Below, in pieces: positions 11,830-24,069 of a stretch of DNA of 64,000 bases. A program made the translations under genes and the position numbers. The notes beneath the pieces are model-generated. The model saw only the letters and a list, made by a program, of their open reading frames with translations, made no database searches and had not been told where the DNA came from. The stretch's first letter is position 1; each line of letters starts with the position of its first letter. Source of the stretch: Gambelia wislizenii (lineage: Eukaryota > Chordata > Lepidosauria > Squamata > Crotaphytidae); assembly GCA_030847615.1 (NCBI GenBank), contig JAUMIR010000001.1, positions 438,580,687 through 438,644,686 of the forward strand, given 5' to 3'.

Positions 11830-12120
11830 TTAAGGTTTCTTCTTTCTGTTGAAGTTGTCCAGGTGCTTGTGGATTTCAATAGCTTCTCTGTGCATTCTGA
11901 CATGATAGTTGTTGGTCTGGTCTAGAATTTTTGTGTTTTCAAATAGCATTTTGTGTCCAGGTTGGTTTATAACATGTTCTGCTACTGCTGACTTTTCTGG
12001 CTGGCCCAGTCTGCAGTGTCTCTCATGTTCCTTGATTCGTGTTTGCACACTGTTTTTAGTGGTCCCTATGTAAACTTGTCCGCAGCTGCATAGTATGCGG
12101 TAAACACCTGCAGCTGTGAG
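11830..12120 (-). pseudogene. GIY-YIG endonuclease fragment of a Penelope-like element
   Basis: Minus-strand frame: LTAAGVYRILCSCGQVYIG, then a KEHERHCRLGQPEKSAVAEH segment and EAIEIHKHLDNFNRKKKP, ending at a stop at 11830. It aligns residue by residue with the endonuclease of the first copy. It lacks everything upstream of the GIY-YIG domain. The apparent N-terminus of the open frame (to 12204) is read-through of the GAAA microsatellite and should not be counted as protein. Confidence 0.8.
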
Positions 12121-12141
12121 AGGGAAACTATTCCAGAACAC

Positions 12142-12144
12142 GGA

Positions 12145-12180
<36 letters not shown>

Positions 12181-12181
12181 A
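12142..12181. repeat. (GAAA)n microsatellite
   Basis: About ten GAAA units in a row sit in the inverted arm of the Penelope-like element. Confidence 0.9.
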
Positions 12182-12281
12182 ACTATTCTAGAACATGGCC
12201 TCACAGCCCAGAAAAAAACCCCAAGGAAAATCTATGTTATGCCGGCTGTGAAAGCCTTCAACTTCACATTCCACAGTTACT

Positions 12282-13214
12282 GTTTGTAACTTTTTATCTT
12301 TCCCAGTAATGAAGATATAACTACTTTACAGCTGTATGTTAACAATGCATAACTTTATTCCTTTTGTGGAATAACTGAAATTTGAGTGGTGTGTTGCTCC
12401 TCTAAATGGTGGAATAGGGATGTCCTATGGTTCAGGTGGTGCTTATATTGTGCATTGTGCTGCAGCCTTGTGCTTTGTCATAGATGTTGAGGCAACAACA
12501 AGGTTTATAGGAAGACAGTGTTTCATACAAGAGGTCAATGACTTGCAACTTTCAGGCTTGCATACAACAATCCAGTGGCTTGCAGTTTTCTTTATAAAGT
12601 AACTGTTTTACCTTTTAGAAAGGGAGTAGAGGTAATTTTTAATATTATAATGGTCATAGTGACTAACGACTAAGGCTTGGGGCTTTAAGTATAGCTACTT
12701 CTTAAATGTTAACTTTCCAATTTCTGAGTGAAGAGGCCACCTTGAGTGGTACATGCTGACAGATAGCTGGGAGGTGCTGGAGAATAGAGTTGTCTGTGTG
12801 TGATGCAATCTGCCCTTTTTCTTCTCTTGCCCTCAAGTGTGGTGGAAGACACTGTCCTGTCAGCTACGTTGAAGCAAAAAGCAGTTATCAGTTGATCAGC
12901 TTTTGTACATGGATGAGAGGAGGCACCTTGGGCACTCAAATGTCTTTAGCTGACCTGTGGGGTGGGGGGGATATTTCCTAGATTCTTAACTTCAGGTTTT
13001 AAGCTAAAATGTTTGTCTAGCTTCACCAGCTTGAAACTGGTGTCCAGAATTCACTAAGGCAACTGCCTTACATACATGTAATCTTGAGTTAACCATTTGT
13101 GACTGGTTCATTCCATATCCCTATATATTCACTGCTTTAGTGAATCTGTAGGGACTGTTAAAGTCTTCAAATCCCTGAACTTGTCTATATAAGAAGATAT
13201 AATGTGGATTGCTG
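12282..13214. other. Intronic stretch with no recognised gene
   Basis: Mixed-composition sequence without recognisable exon, SINE head or LINE motif. Frames of 60-76 codons at 12420-12981 show no family features. Confidence 0.5.
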
Positions 13215-13805
13215 TGTGTTAACACAAATTTGTAGCAGCATTCATTTGTCTCCATGGTTCTTTGGTAAAATTGCTGGTATGTGAAGCTATCCATGTTCGA
13301 AGTTCACATGCAGCCATGGCTGCGAATCAAGATGGTGGCTAAGAGTGAATTACTCGTGTTGTTATTCTCCACAAGTTGTCACCACTGCACAGTTTTTTAA
13401 AAACTGCAAATGATAGTTGTTGATTTGCATTTACAAAGCTGTTTGGTTACCTCACCACAGGAAAAACGTACGATCAGCAATGTGAAACTCCAAAATGACA
13501 CTTCTGGCCACTTCATTGCTAGCAAGCCCACTCCTGTGCATGTCCAACTAATAAGCTTTCCATTTCCACCCTCACTGAAAATGTGCTGTGCTGCGAAACG
13601 GTTGTCCAAATGAGCGGTAATGCGCTTTTCCACACATTATTTTTAAAAGCTCAGGGAAAGCCGTAAAGGCTTTTCCCCTGCAATTTTTGGAGTTTTTGCC
13701 CCTCCCTACCTTCTGAATAAGGTGAATCACCATGGGATCTCATTGGGACAAAAAGTATTCTCTGTGAATTCTATTAGGATTATTTTCACCATCTAGACAC
13801 CCACA
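13215..13805 (+). repeat. Unnamed dispersed repeat, copy 1
   Basis: Blocks here recur at 21050-21910 in the same orientation. One is the AATCAAGATGGTGGC and GTGAATTACTCGTG segment (13326-13361; counterpart about 21177-21212). Another is the TTAAAA-CTCAGGGAAAG to GGGATCTCATTGGGAC-AAA segment (13645-13755; counterpart about 21753-21860). The ends GTCTAAACG/CCATCTAGAC hint at terminal inverted repeats of a non-autonomous DNA transposon. The family is not one I can name. Confidence 0.5.
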
Positions 13806-15108
13806 CCCACTTACAGGGCAGCTGCTCTGTAATGGGAGTCTGTTTCCCTGTCAGTTGGGAAGCAGCTGATTGGTGTGCCCCCCCCCATTCATGCAAGCAA
13901 TTTCCAGTCTGAGAGACAATGGGGTGGTGAAGACACTACATAGCTATGTAAATATGGTGGTTATGTAGCTACATCGGTGATATGGTATTCTGGCCAGTTT
14001 TTTTTTTTTTCAGACTTGAAATGGGCACTACAGCTAGTAGTACAACTTTGTTCTTATGTTATTTTTCTGGAGAGAAGGATAATTTCTTTGGCTGTTCTGC
14101 TTCTCAGACTTGTCTGTACCTATTGCCATGGTTATGGGATAGGTATGATTTCTGTGGTTTGATTTATGAGATAAATATTACTTCTCATGTGTGCAATAGT
14201 CTACAAAATGATTTATTTGTATGATGGGAAGTAAATTCTGAATTCTTCAAAATCCTATAAGCATAGATGTTATCCTGACTTTGTTCAGATTACTAGGCCT
14301 TTAAATTTTGGGGAGACATTAAATTACTTGAATATAATTAGCTCTTAGAATACAAATGATAATAGTATTAGTATTATTGCAGTTTTCTATTTTCTACCTT
14401 TTATATCTTTGCAGCATGCTATTGTCCTTTTTCTTGATCATTACTTTGCTGAATGCACATTTTATTTCTTTATTTTGTTATTTTATATCCAGCCTTTCTC
14501 GTGGGACAGGAGATTTATTTTGATTATCATAGCAAAGAAGGGAAGAGCAGGGGCTGAGGAATTATCTCAGAGCTGGGGAGCTTTAGAAAAAGAGCAGGGC
14601 ATGATTTTATATAGGACTTCAGTTCCCAACATCCTTTCAGACAAGCACTATGGATGGCTTATGTGAGTAGTAGTTCATGGCACTTGCAGAGGGTCACAGG
14701 TGAATGGGCACTCAGTTATGATGAAACAGAGGCAGGGCAACTACAGGACAAGCAAACAAAAAGGGCAAATAACTAAATAGCAGCATCTTTGTCCTTTTGT
14801 TCACACAACTTGCTCAGACTAACACAGTAGTGGAGAACCATTTTTTTTATCTTATGTGTTGTATTCGCTCAGAAGTCATCTGTGGGCAGATGCATGCTGG
14901 TAGTGGAAACATCTAGAACACCTAGTGGTTGGGGCTACTATCTTTTTCTCTGTCTTTCTGCCATGCTGTTTTTCTCCTACTCTTTCAGGTACCTGTTTGC
15001 GTGTTTATTTGTTTCTCTCATTTTTCATATCCCCACTGCACAATTGTAACAGTTTAATACCGCTTTAACTGCCATGGCTCCATTCTATGAAATCCTGGGA
15101 TTTGTAGA

Positions 15109-15146
<38 letters not shown>

Positions 15147-15437
15147 AGTGACAATGTTTCTGATTCATTTTTAAGGGGGTTTCCCCCCAACTCTGTACAA
15201 CAGCATGCTGAAATATTGTCTTGCTAGCCAGTGCAATAATCACTTGGCTCATGGTACTAGTGTTTAAGCCTGTCCCTGACCCTCCACTACTTTGGATTTT
15301 CCCCATTCCCTCTGCCCCATGGATTTATCAATTTTGTAAATTTTTAAACTCTATAAGTATTAGGGCTAGATCCCCAAGCTGATACTCTACAACAGTTCCA
15401 AGTTCTAGTGCCTAGGATATCTTGTGTGATCCTTTTC
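13806..15437. other. Intronic stretch with minor repeat scraps
   Basis: No exon seen. Around 14460-14530 a TATATCCAGCCTTTCTC block resembles an L2 3' end. Around 14600-14690 and 15056-15107 there are short blocks of the ACTTCAGTTCCCAACATCC / AAATCCTGGGATTTGTAG kind, which are typical of lizard hAT-type MITEs. Confidence 0.45.
15109..15147. repeat. (GCAA)n microsatellite
   Basis: Nine or so AAGC/GCAA units in tandem. Confidence 0.9.
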
Positions 15438-15575
15438 ATAGAATCATAGAATTGCAGAGTTGGAAGAGACCACGAGGGCCATCCAGTCCAACCCCCCTGC
15501 CATGCAGGAAATCTTGATCAAAGCATCCTCGACAGATGGCAATCCAGCCTCTGTTTAAAGACCTTTTAGTTCTCT
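15438..15575 (-). mobile_element. CR1 LINE 3' end
   Basis: The plus strand reads CATAGAATCATAGAATTGCA, then AGTTGGAAGAGACCACGAGG and CCATCCAGTCCAACC, and a region ending in CAGCCTCTGTTTAAAGACC. This is the reverse complement of the CR1 3' end seen at 48100-48182. The copy is short and fairly young. Confidence 0.85.
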
Positions 15576-18500
15576 AATCATCATGGGTGTGGTTTTAGCA
15601 ATTTTCTCTTCCTACTTTCCTTATTTGTGAGCACCAGTTAGAAAGGAAAAGTTCATAATTAATTCTCCAAATTGCTAGTGTTGCATTAATTTAAAGCATT
15701 AAAAACACTGTTTAGGCATCCAAACAAAAACATCAGGTAAAGAAATTTTATCTACATAGGCAATTTACCCTGCCTTGCCCCATTCCAGAGCCCTGTAGTC
15801 CAAATGACACAGGACATTTACCCCGATCTGCCCCCGGGTAGTCCAAACGACCCCCAGGGCACATAGGGAACTGGAACAGGGTCAAGCCAGGATAGGGCCC
15901 ATTACCTTGTTTTAAGAAAATATCCAGTTTAATCTAGTACTGCTGGATTGAACCCGCATGTCTGCGGAAGCCCATCCCAGAACACCATTCATTGCTGCTG
16001 CCACCAGCTACCTGATCTTCCTGGCATATGGCCAGGGCTAGTCACATGCAGGGGACCTCAGTCACATGTTGCAGGACTCCTGCCTGGCTTCTGCATCAGC
16101 AGAGAAAATGGAAGCAGTGGCAGCAGCTTCAGTGACAGGCCAGCATCTTGTTGGAACTCCATCCCATTTTCTCCAGGTAATGGAGGGCTGTGGGGCAGGT
16201 CAGCTCTGAAATCAGGATATGCTGGCAGGGAGCTGGCATATCCTGACTAGTGTAGATAAGTTGAAAGTTACCACGGCAATGTGAGCACAGCAAACCTAAG
16301 AGATTTGGGTGTGAATGATTTTTAATATCTCACTTTCGGCAATGCTAGAAATTTGGGGACTGCAGGAAAATTTCACTGGGAGAAGGCATAATTCTTATTT
16401 GGAGGTACAATGTCCTCATTTTGCCCACTCCCATAGCTATACCTTGGATCAGACCAACCCACAGCTGATAGCACAGTCTATATCATTAGCAGACAACCCC
16501 AAATGGGAAAAATAATTGAATAAAAAAAGAATTCTGGAACAAAATGTAGCAGCATTTGGAAGGGGAAGAAACAAAAAGTGATGTTAAATGACAGGGGATT
16601 ATCTTATACTTTATCTGGGCCTGGTGACAGTCAAACCACAGTTTTAAATATATTACAAAAAAAGAATTCTGTGTTTAATTCATCAATGATGAAAATATTA
16701 ATGTCTATTCACCAGGATACTGAAAGCAAACCTCCATGTTTAAAGGCAGTGTATATCTGACTACTAGTTGCTGACTACTAGTTGCAATGTTGTTAATTTC
16801 ATATTATGCTTATAGGCTTCCTGGATGTATTTGGCTGGTCACTGTTGAAAGCAAGGTGTGGGTTAGGTAGACCTTTGCTCTGATCCAGCAGAGCTCTTCT
16901 TATGTTGTTAATTAAAGTGACTTCTGTGTACTGTATTTAGTTAATTACCATTAAGACCATATTGTAGCATATTTTACTTCCTGACTATGTTAGGTCATAA
17001 TGTGTTGGGCCATCACTGTTGTGTGTGTTAAGACGATTCTAATATTTATTCAGTCGGCAGAAAGGACACATGCTGTGGTTTCTTAATGTACACTTTAAAC
17101 ACCATACTTGAGAGTGCTGTATAATAAAAGCAATAATTAATGGTGAGCCTCTTGCTGCCAGTACTGCTTATGACCCTTTTCGTGGTTTCAGGGTTCCGGT
17201 AACCTTGATCCTGATCATACATTTCCTTGCTTTGAAAGTTTCATTTCTTAGATGTTGCAAACATGATATTACTGAATGGAACTGAAATGCTGAGGCCAGG
17301 TTTGTGGCATGGTTTCTGATGGCTTCACGTTTGTTCAGGTCTCCAAGGACTACCACCAATAAATGTGAAAGAGACAAACAGCAGATTGGCATACTTTTCC
17401 ATTTCCACCAGGATGGAAGAAAAAATGTGCTAAATTAAGTCTAACCTTAAATGTATAATCTGTCCTTGGGAAGAAAAAAAAGGGGGGGAATATAGCATCT
17501 TCGAGCTCTCGGCATCCCTTACGAGAAAAAAAATTGGTTCTAAGGGTCTCTGATCTTGTGTTTTAGTAAAATAGAACTGCACGGCTGACTGACAGTTCTG
17601 ATCTAAAGCATTTACGTTTAAGTTTTGATCTCTCTGCTTTTGATTAAAACTAATGAGCTCATTTAATTCAAAATGGGAATCTCTGATAAGAGAAATAAGG
17701 TTGATGTGATTGGATTAGAGGGGCAAATTAAACTCTTAGAGCAGAAGTTTGTGCTTATATAGTGTATTAAAAAGCTGTTGGCGTATTATGGCGTGTTAGA
17801 TGATGAGAAAAATTTCATAGTAATTCATATTTAATCAGAAGAAATGAAAGTACTAAATATAACATGGCTGTGCTTTTCCCTCGAGTGATAAAGAGCTGTA
17901 CATTTAAAATGACATGGAATTCATGCTCTCTAAGACAACCCCCCCCCCAAAAAATCCACACTCTGAAGATAGACACTAAAGAAAGGGGCATTCTTGTTAG
18001 TGGATTAATAATCACAACAGAGTTGAAATGTCATAAATATAAAGTAAACGTGACTACATCAGAACAAGGTTTATTCACGTCACCATCAATATCATATGGC
18101 ACTTTTAACAACAGCAACACTCTTGGCTAATAATGAGCAGTCCTCTTTCGAAGATGTTAGTAAAGCATTTCTTGTCAATTTAGACTCCTTACAGAGAAAT
18201 CTGTTTTATTGCCAATATGTTCTTGGAGGCTCGTTCCACAATTAATTATTTCAAACAACAAAAGTGTGCTTGCATTTGATATGAAAATAAAAGCACTCAA
18301 GTATGTAATCTCTCTACTCATTTTCAGGTGGACTCACGAGTGCTGCCATTATCTCTCTCTTGCTTCCAAACCATTTCCAGCTCATGTTTCATTGAAAGAG
18401 CACAGGGAGAAGCAGACTGCAAAATTGGTGCTAGAAAGTAGCACTATTATTATTTGAAGACTGGCCAAAGCTTTTTGACCAACAGTCTTCTTCCAGGCCA

Positions 18501-19532
18501 TTGAGGAAGGCCACATTGTATCCATCAAGGCATGTTGGGATGCTTTCAAATAGTAATTACTTTTTTCTAGCACCAATTTGAGACCCTCCCCCTTTGTTCT
18601 TTGTCAATCATGTGTGGTGTGTATATACTGCCCTTCTCACTCCCTACCACTAGTAAGCAGAAGGATGTGAAGGTTACTAATTTTTTAGTTCTTTTCCCTA
18701 ACACTACAATGATAATTATCATGCTCACCTAGGGATAAAGGCTAAAAGTAGCTATGGCTCTCCATTATCTCAGCAGTAAGGACATGAGCAGCTTCCATTT
18801 CATCCATCATCTGGAGTGAGCCCTGTTTCTAGAGGATACTATGAAATACATATGTGATTTGCAAAAATTGTTGTTATTCAGCCAGCCATACCATAGAAGA
18901 AATTCAGTGTAAGACAGGAATAAGCTTCATTTGAGTTATCCAACTTTCTTTCCCCTGCATCTCTTCCAGTGACATGAATAGGTCTTGATGTCTACAGATC
19001 CTTATAGAACCAATACAACACAACAATTCCCTTCAGCATGACAAATAATCCAATTGAAGGTAGATCCTTAACATTAAAACTGAGACATATACAAGGCACA
19101 CACACACATTTCAAAATGAGAGAGAGAGAGAGAGATCTGATTAGGGTGTGTGTCTGTGCTTTTAATCATGTGATTTTCAGTCAAAATGGAACACAAAGAT
19201 GAGGCATGTTGTTTCAGAAAAATAACTAATTAAAATCTCAACTAAACAAAGTTTGAAGAATGTTGAAACTACAAAAATATTTTAAGCAATAACCTATATC
19301 TCGCTTTACATTTAACCTTTCATGACAGAATGTGAGTTATTTAATTTTAGGGGACAACTAGATGTAGCAAACTATGTCTATGACCAGGACCTTCCATGTT
19401 TTTTTTCCCCAAAAAAGTTAATAGCCCCCATAAAGGACACAGTCTGAACTGGAACCAATGCACTGAGGATGGGAAGGTGGATTCTTTCTTCCTTTGGAGT
19501 TCAGTTAATCATCAGATGTCATTTAGGCTCCT
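15576..19532. other. Long intronic stretch before the exon
   Basis: No exon was found. About 16805-16915 is a SINE-tail fragment (GATCCAGCAGAGCTCTTCTT). Around 15720-15930 a GC-richer block with AGTCCAAATGAC and AGTCCAAACGAC repeated may be a MITE. At 18420-18585 an imperfect inverted repeat (AAATTGGTGCTAGAAA against TTTCTAGCACCAATTT) looks like a small MITE. Short CA and GA runs lie at 19097-19134. Confidence 0.5.
17560..17860. other. Candidate conserved non-coding element upstream of the exon
   Basis: This block is free of repeat hallmarks and rich in homeodomain-like and GATA/LEF-like cores, for example AAACTAATGAGCTCATTTAA and GTTGATGTGATTGGATTAG. Such texture is common in deeply conserved enhancers of developmental genes. 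The call is inference only. Confidence 0.25.
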
Positions 19533-19719
19533 GGAGCCAGTGTGGCATAGTGGTTTGAGTACTGGACTCTGGAGACCAGGGTTCAAATCCCTGCTCTACC
19601 ATGAAAACCCACTGCATGACCTTGGACAAGCCACACATTCTCAGTCTCAGAAAACCCTGTGATAGGTTCTCCTTAGGGTCACCATAAGTTGGAAACTACT
19701 TGAAGGCACACAACAACAA
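19533..19719 (+). mobile_element. tRNA-headed SINE with ACA-repeat tail
   Basis: The A-box region is GTGGCATAGTGGTTTGAG and the B box is GGTTCAAATCC, followed by CTTGGACAAGCCACACA and the tail GTTGGAAACTACTTGAAGG ending in CACACAACAACAATA. It is the same family as 4721-4949. It sits 280 bp upstream of the coding exon, in sense orientation, and does not touch the splice acceptor. Confidence 0.85.
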
Positions 19720-20001
19720 TATATTGCTCTGTGGCAGGCAAGTTGCCTTCAGGAAACAGTTTCAGAAAGGGAGGACAGCTCTTCCATCCCCAGTCCTCTG
19801 CTACCAATCAAACATTCTTCCCCAGTTTTGTGTTCCAGGTATAATTTCACAGCTACTGTTAACTTTAAAAACAGTATGAACTCCCATGTTATATCTAGTG
19901 TTGCCCTAGGCTGGCTCAGTAGTTGTGCCTATGAAATAATGAAATGGACTTTGTAAAAATTAAATGGTCTGTGAATTATTTTGTTGTTGTTTCTATTCTA
20001 G

Positions 20002-20120
20002 TGGAATCCACAAGCCCCAGTCTACTTACAACAGACAACAATCTAGAGCGTTCTTTTTTCATCCGGATGAAATCCACCCTGACTAAGCGAGGTGTACACA
20101 TAAAATCTTCAGGATATAAG
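20002..20120 (+). CDS. NPAS3: Internal coding exon of a neuronal PAS-domain transcription factor, probably NPAS3
   Basis: The exon is 119 bp. It follows a pyrimidine-rich acceptor ending in AG at 20001 and precedes a GT donor at 20121. It begins with the last two bases of a split codon and ends on a codon boundary. The 39 whole codons contain [18 protein letters not shown] followed by VHIKSSGYK. In bHLH-PAS proteins (HIF, SIM, NPAS1/3) the RSFF-RMK stretch lies between PAS-A and PAS-B, and an intron after the Lys of the SxxxK motif is expected in this family. The [16 protein letters not shown] wording fits NPAS3 best; NPAS1 is the main alternative. NPAS3 is a nuclear transcription factor that dimerises with ARNT-type partners and acts in brain development. 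Its introns are very long, which explains why no neighbouring exon is seen. Codons are intact with no stop or frameshift. Confidence 0.85.
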
Positions 20121-21049
20121 GTAAACTTTGGTTTTGCCTTCTTTTTAAAAAAATGTTTATTTCTTACCACTGGAAGTCTGCTAAACTTGGCCAACACATA
20201 CACACACAAAAACAGTTGTAAGCCTCATTGACTAACTTCACTCCATGAACCTGATGAAGTAGACTTAAGTCTACCAAAACGTATGCTACCAGCTTCTTTC
20301 AGTTAGTCTCAAATTGTTGTATGCTGATCCAGACTAATACAACTATGTCTTTGAACTGGGCAGCAGTGGTTCATGTAAACAGAAATCATGAGAGTTACAC
20401 ATGCTTACCTGGGAACAAGCTATTTTGAACACAATGGGACTTATTTCCAAGTAAACATACACAGGATTTTACTGGAACTCACTCACAGTTCCTGTGTCCC
20501 TCTTATTTCACTGGTCCATTAGAGCAAGATTTTGCATGACAATGTAAATTTATAAAAGTTTCCTATGTACCCCTCCTTCCCATAAAAATTATGATAATTT
20601 TTTTCATAATTTATGTATAATTAAGAACAGTATGAGTAGAGGTGACCAAGGGAATTTGTACACTCTCACTGTGGTGGATTAGAACAATGTCCATTAGCTA
20701 ATGACTGCAAATAATCAAATATACACAATTCATGCAGTCAGTGGGGATAACTGTTCCTTGTTCTCCCTGATTTCATATCTGCTATAGTTAATAATAAGCA
20801 TAACTTAACACATTGTGTATGTTTCATTTTGAATGTCAACCCTTGCACACGTGTCCTGCTTTCTGTTATTTTACAGGACGTATGAGGGACTTATGCGTAA
20901 ATCCATTCAATGATTTATAAAACAGTCCAATACTATTTATCTAAGTACAATAATTAATACTTCCTCTCTTGTTGTTTTTGCTTTGGTTTTGTTGCAAATC
21001 ATCAGGGCAGAAATCTCTCTCTAGTTAGATGCTTGGAGGTAGAGACTAA
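20121..21049. other. Intron immediately downstream of the exon
   Basis: No gene. At about 20235-20345 lies a fragment of a widespread sauropsid repeat (CCTGATGAAGTAGACTTAAG then CAGACTAATACAACTATG). A related piece in opposite orientation is near 58780-58990. Confidence 0.45.
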
Positions 21050-21261
21050 GGGCCGGTCTAAACGAGGGAATAAAATGTGAATTTTGTCATCTGTCATCTG
21101 TCTCAATGATATTTTGGCAAAATCGCTGATGTGCAAAGCTCTCCGTGTTTCCTGTACAAACAGAGGCATGCCAGCAAATCAAAATAGTGGCCACAAGTGA
21201 ATTACTTGTGGTTTTGTACTCTCCAACTTGCCCCCGCCAAACAATTAAAAAAAAAAAACTA

Positions 21262-21358
21262 ACTCCAAGGTGCAGAAGATTCCTGCGTGGCAGGGGTTGG
21301 ACTGAATGGCCCTTGTGGTCTCTTCCAACTCTACAATTCTATGATTCTATGATTCTAA
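21262..21358 (+). mobile_element. CR1 LINE 3' end
   Basis: Includes GGCAGGGGTTGGACTGAATG, then GCCCTTGTGGTCTCTTCC and a triple ATTCTATG-type terminal repeat. It is a very short, 5'-truncated copy. Confidence 0.85.
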
Positions 21359-21519
21359 GATCAATCTTCTGCTTAAATAATAAAAAAAAAACAAGGAAAG
21401 AAAGCCTGTTTCATTGCCTCAGCACATGATTGCAACGGCGACAATCCAACATGGCAGTTCTGCGATCTGCCGTCTTACCAAGCTCCACCCCCTGCGCAGG
21501 TCCGACCAATCAGCTGCCC

Positions 21520-21680
21520 TCTTATTTTATTTATTTATTTATTTATTTATTTATATCCCGCTCTTCAGCCACAAGGCTATCAGAGCGGCTTACAAATTGT
21601 TTTAAGCAATAGCTATTTACACATCTAACTGCATTAAACAGCATCCAATGTGTGTTAGCTAATTGCCCCCACAAGCTGGG
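21520..21680 (-). mobile_element. L2-type LINE 3' end
   Basis: Begins with a (TTTA)n run, then TATCCCGCTCTTCAGCC and AGAGCGGCTTACAAATTG, the reverse complement of an L2-type 3' UTR and A-rich tail. The adjoining AAGCAATAGCTATTTACAC block fits the same UTR. Confidence 0.65.
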
Positions 21681-21910
21681 TACTTGGCAATGCAATGCAG
21701 TGTGATTCAGTTGTCCTAACAGGTGAGGGTGCACATTTCCATCAGGGTTTTTTAAAAACTCGGGAAAAGTCCTGGAGGCTTCTGCCATGGACTTTTCACA
21801 ACTTTTGTTCCCCCTTCCTCCAAAAAGGACAGAATGCTGCAGGATCCCATTTGGACACATGGGAGTCCCCATGGATTCTAAGAGGGTTTTTTTACACTGT
21901 CTGGACTACC

Positions 21911-24060
21911 CCTGAGTTCCTGGTCTCCAAATCCTGTGTGACATGAGTGTAAATAATGTTTTTGAAGGTTTTAAAAGATATCCAGTAGTATCAATGCCAC
22001 CTCAAAAAATACAAAATGAATCCACAACTTCCATATGCCACTTGCCACATGTCCATTTGTACATAGTGCAAAACCTGCATTTTCCATGAAGCTTTGATAA
22101 ATGGTTGCTCTACTACTTACCTGCTAAAATTAGAAAACATGTTTCCCTAATCATGTATTTGTCCAGTGAATGCAGGATAGACAACATGTTTATGAGTTTC
22201 ATAGGAGAAAATTCAGTCACCACCATGATCAAGGCCAACCAGCAATATAGCACTTTATAGTGAGTGGAGAAGATCCATCTAAGAGAACTTAGGGTTGGGT
22301 GGAGAAGAATCCAGGAGAAAGCTATGGCGTTACTAAGGCCAGTGTCACTCCTCCCTCGGACGGTGTCACCTGGTGTGGTTCAGCCTCTCAGCACACATAC
22401 CCAGTGCCTCCACTGAGAAAAGTCTGGCTTTGGGTGAAAAGAAGTTTGGGACTTGGAGATGAGTCCAAGACAGTAGTCCAGGATTCAATGTAGAATCCGT
22501 GGTAATTTGGTAAATCAACACTTATGCAAGTTCCATTGATCTAGTAGGTTTGCTCCAGTTGGGACTAATAATAGGATTCAGGCCCAATATAATCCTGTAG
22601 ATCCTGATGGCTGCTGTCCATGAAAAACAATTACTGCTTGTACTATATAACAACCTCGAAGACTTTTTCAGTATCATACTAGTCCTGTGAATCCCCAGGG
22701 GTGGACTTTTGCAGACATTTGAACCACAGGGAGAACTCCAGGTTTGTGTTTTGAATATATATTCAGGTCTTGAAAGAATGCTGAATGTATGCAATAAATA
22801 TTAAATACAGGATTTCAGTCCTGACTTGAAACAGAAGAAATTGCCACCCTTCCTAGTACTTAGAATACATTGGCTATCATGTTCTGAAGATCAAATTTTT
22901 GGCCTTCAATTCAGCCAATGATAGGATAAGAAAATGTCTTGGGATGTTTGGCCATTATGGAAGCATCTAATCAAAACTAAGGAAATTTTGTTTTACCCAT
23001 TTGTCTATTATGTAGGCAATCTAAATATGCTGTTAATTACTGATGTTCAAAAAGTTGAATATGAGCTAGAATCACATAGAGGTTATGCACACAGTTTGGT
23101 TTTCTCTCCGTCAAAAAAATAAATTCATTTTGAAGCAATCTTTAGCTGTAGCTAAAGACATTTAGAGGAATCATAAAAAAAAATAAAAAATAAAACTTGG
23201 TCTTCATGTTTTTTAACAGCTAATTCTAATCATGCTATATTGTTCTGAAAAGGTGGGGGGGGAGAAAGAAAATTCTTGATTTAATAAGCTGAATAAAAAC
23301 TACAAATGCAAGTGTTCAATCACAGGCAGGTAGCCAAACATTCAGTAATGGACTCTGAAATTTGATTAATTTCCTCCCTATAAATCAATCTCTGTGTATA
23401 GAAATAATTCTGAAATATGTAAGCTCACAAAATTGAAAAATGTTTAAAGTTCCAAAAAATATTTTCACAAATGAACTATTATGCACTGAATTTAATTTTG
23501 TGTAGTGCTGACCTTGTAGCATACTAAAACTAGGTATTACATCTCCGTGGCATTTGTAGGGATGATTTTTATGGAGTGATGTATTGACTGGTGTTCCAAT
23601 GAATCACTTTCCTAAATTTGCAGTAAGGATAAATGAGTTGTTTTACTGGAGTGGACCAAAGGCCAGGTGTGTTGTTTCATGGAGGGTACTATGTCACAGT
23701 CAGGTGGGGCAAGATCCAATGACCCATTGCTGAATATAATCAAAACTAAACTGCAAATAGCAGTATATTTAAGGAGCATATTTTACAGTTATTTTCTTCT
23801 TTATTTGCACAGATTTATAACACTGTTAGCAAATAATTTTAAAATTAGAATGAATGGTGACTTTGACAAATGTACATATTATATATCATATGCAAAACTT
23901 GCAAAAGTTACTTTTTTTTTACTACCAACTAGTTATCATGGCCAATGGTTTTTCCAAGCCCATACCAAATGAGGTATTCAGAGATATCATGAGTGGTTTC
24001 ATCCATAGACTGACCTCTCCTTCCATCTGGACCAACAATATGTCTCAAACACTCACCTGC
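21911..24060. other. Intronic stretch with no recognised gene
   Basis: I see no exon, LINE or SINE with confidence. Frames at 22299-22493, 22522-22794 and 23667-24177 show no conserved motif; the last runs into the TTTC/TTCC microsatellite. Confidence 0.5.
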
Positions 24061-24069
24061 TGCAAAATA

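Larger units (their letters stand above)
11480..12269 (-). mobile_element. Second Penelope-like element, strongly truncated, with inverted ends
   Basis: A perfect 12-bp direct repeat TCCACAGTTACT flanks it (11468-11479 and 12270-12281). The coding fragment is on the minus strand. The 3' tail lies at 11480-11760. A short inverted copy of the tail end lies at 12120-12269, so the architecture repeats that of the copy at 2673-4310. A GAAA microsatellite (12142-12181) interrupts the inverted arm, with the phrase AACTATTCCAGAACA on its left and AACTATTCTAGAACA on its right. Confidence 0.85.
21050..21910 (+). repeat. Unnamed dispersed repeat, copy 2, with nested CR1 and L2 tails
   Basis: It shares the blocks described for 13215-13805. 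It starts GGGCCGGTCTAAACGAGGG and ends near CACTGTCTGGACTACCCC. It is longer than copy 1 because a CR1 3' end (21262-21358) and an L2 3' end (about 21520-21680) were inserted into it. Confidence 0.5.

Noticed and set aside
21695..21946. 83-codon frame
   Set aside because: It lies inside the unnamed dispersed repeat and is not kept in the other copy.
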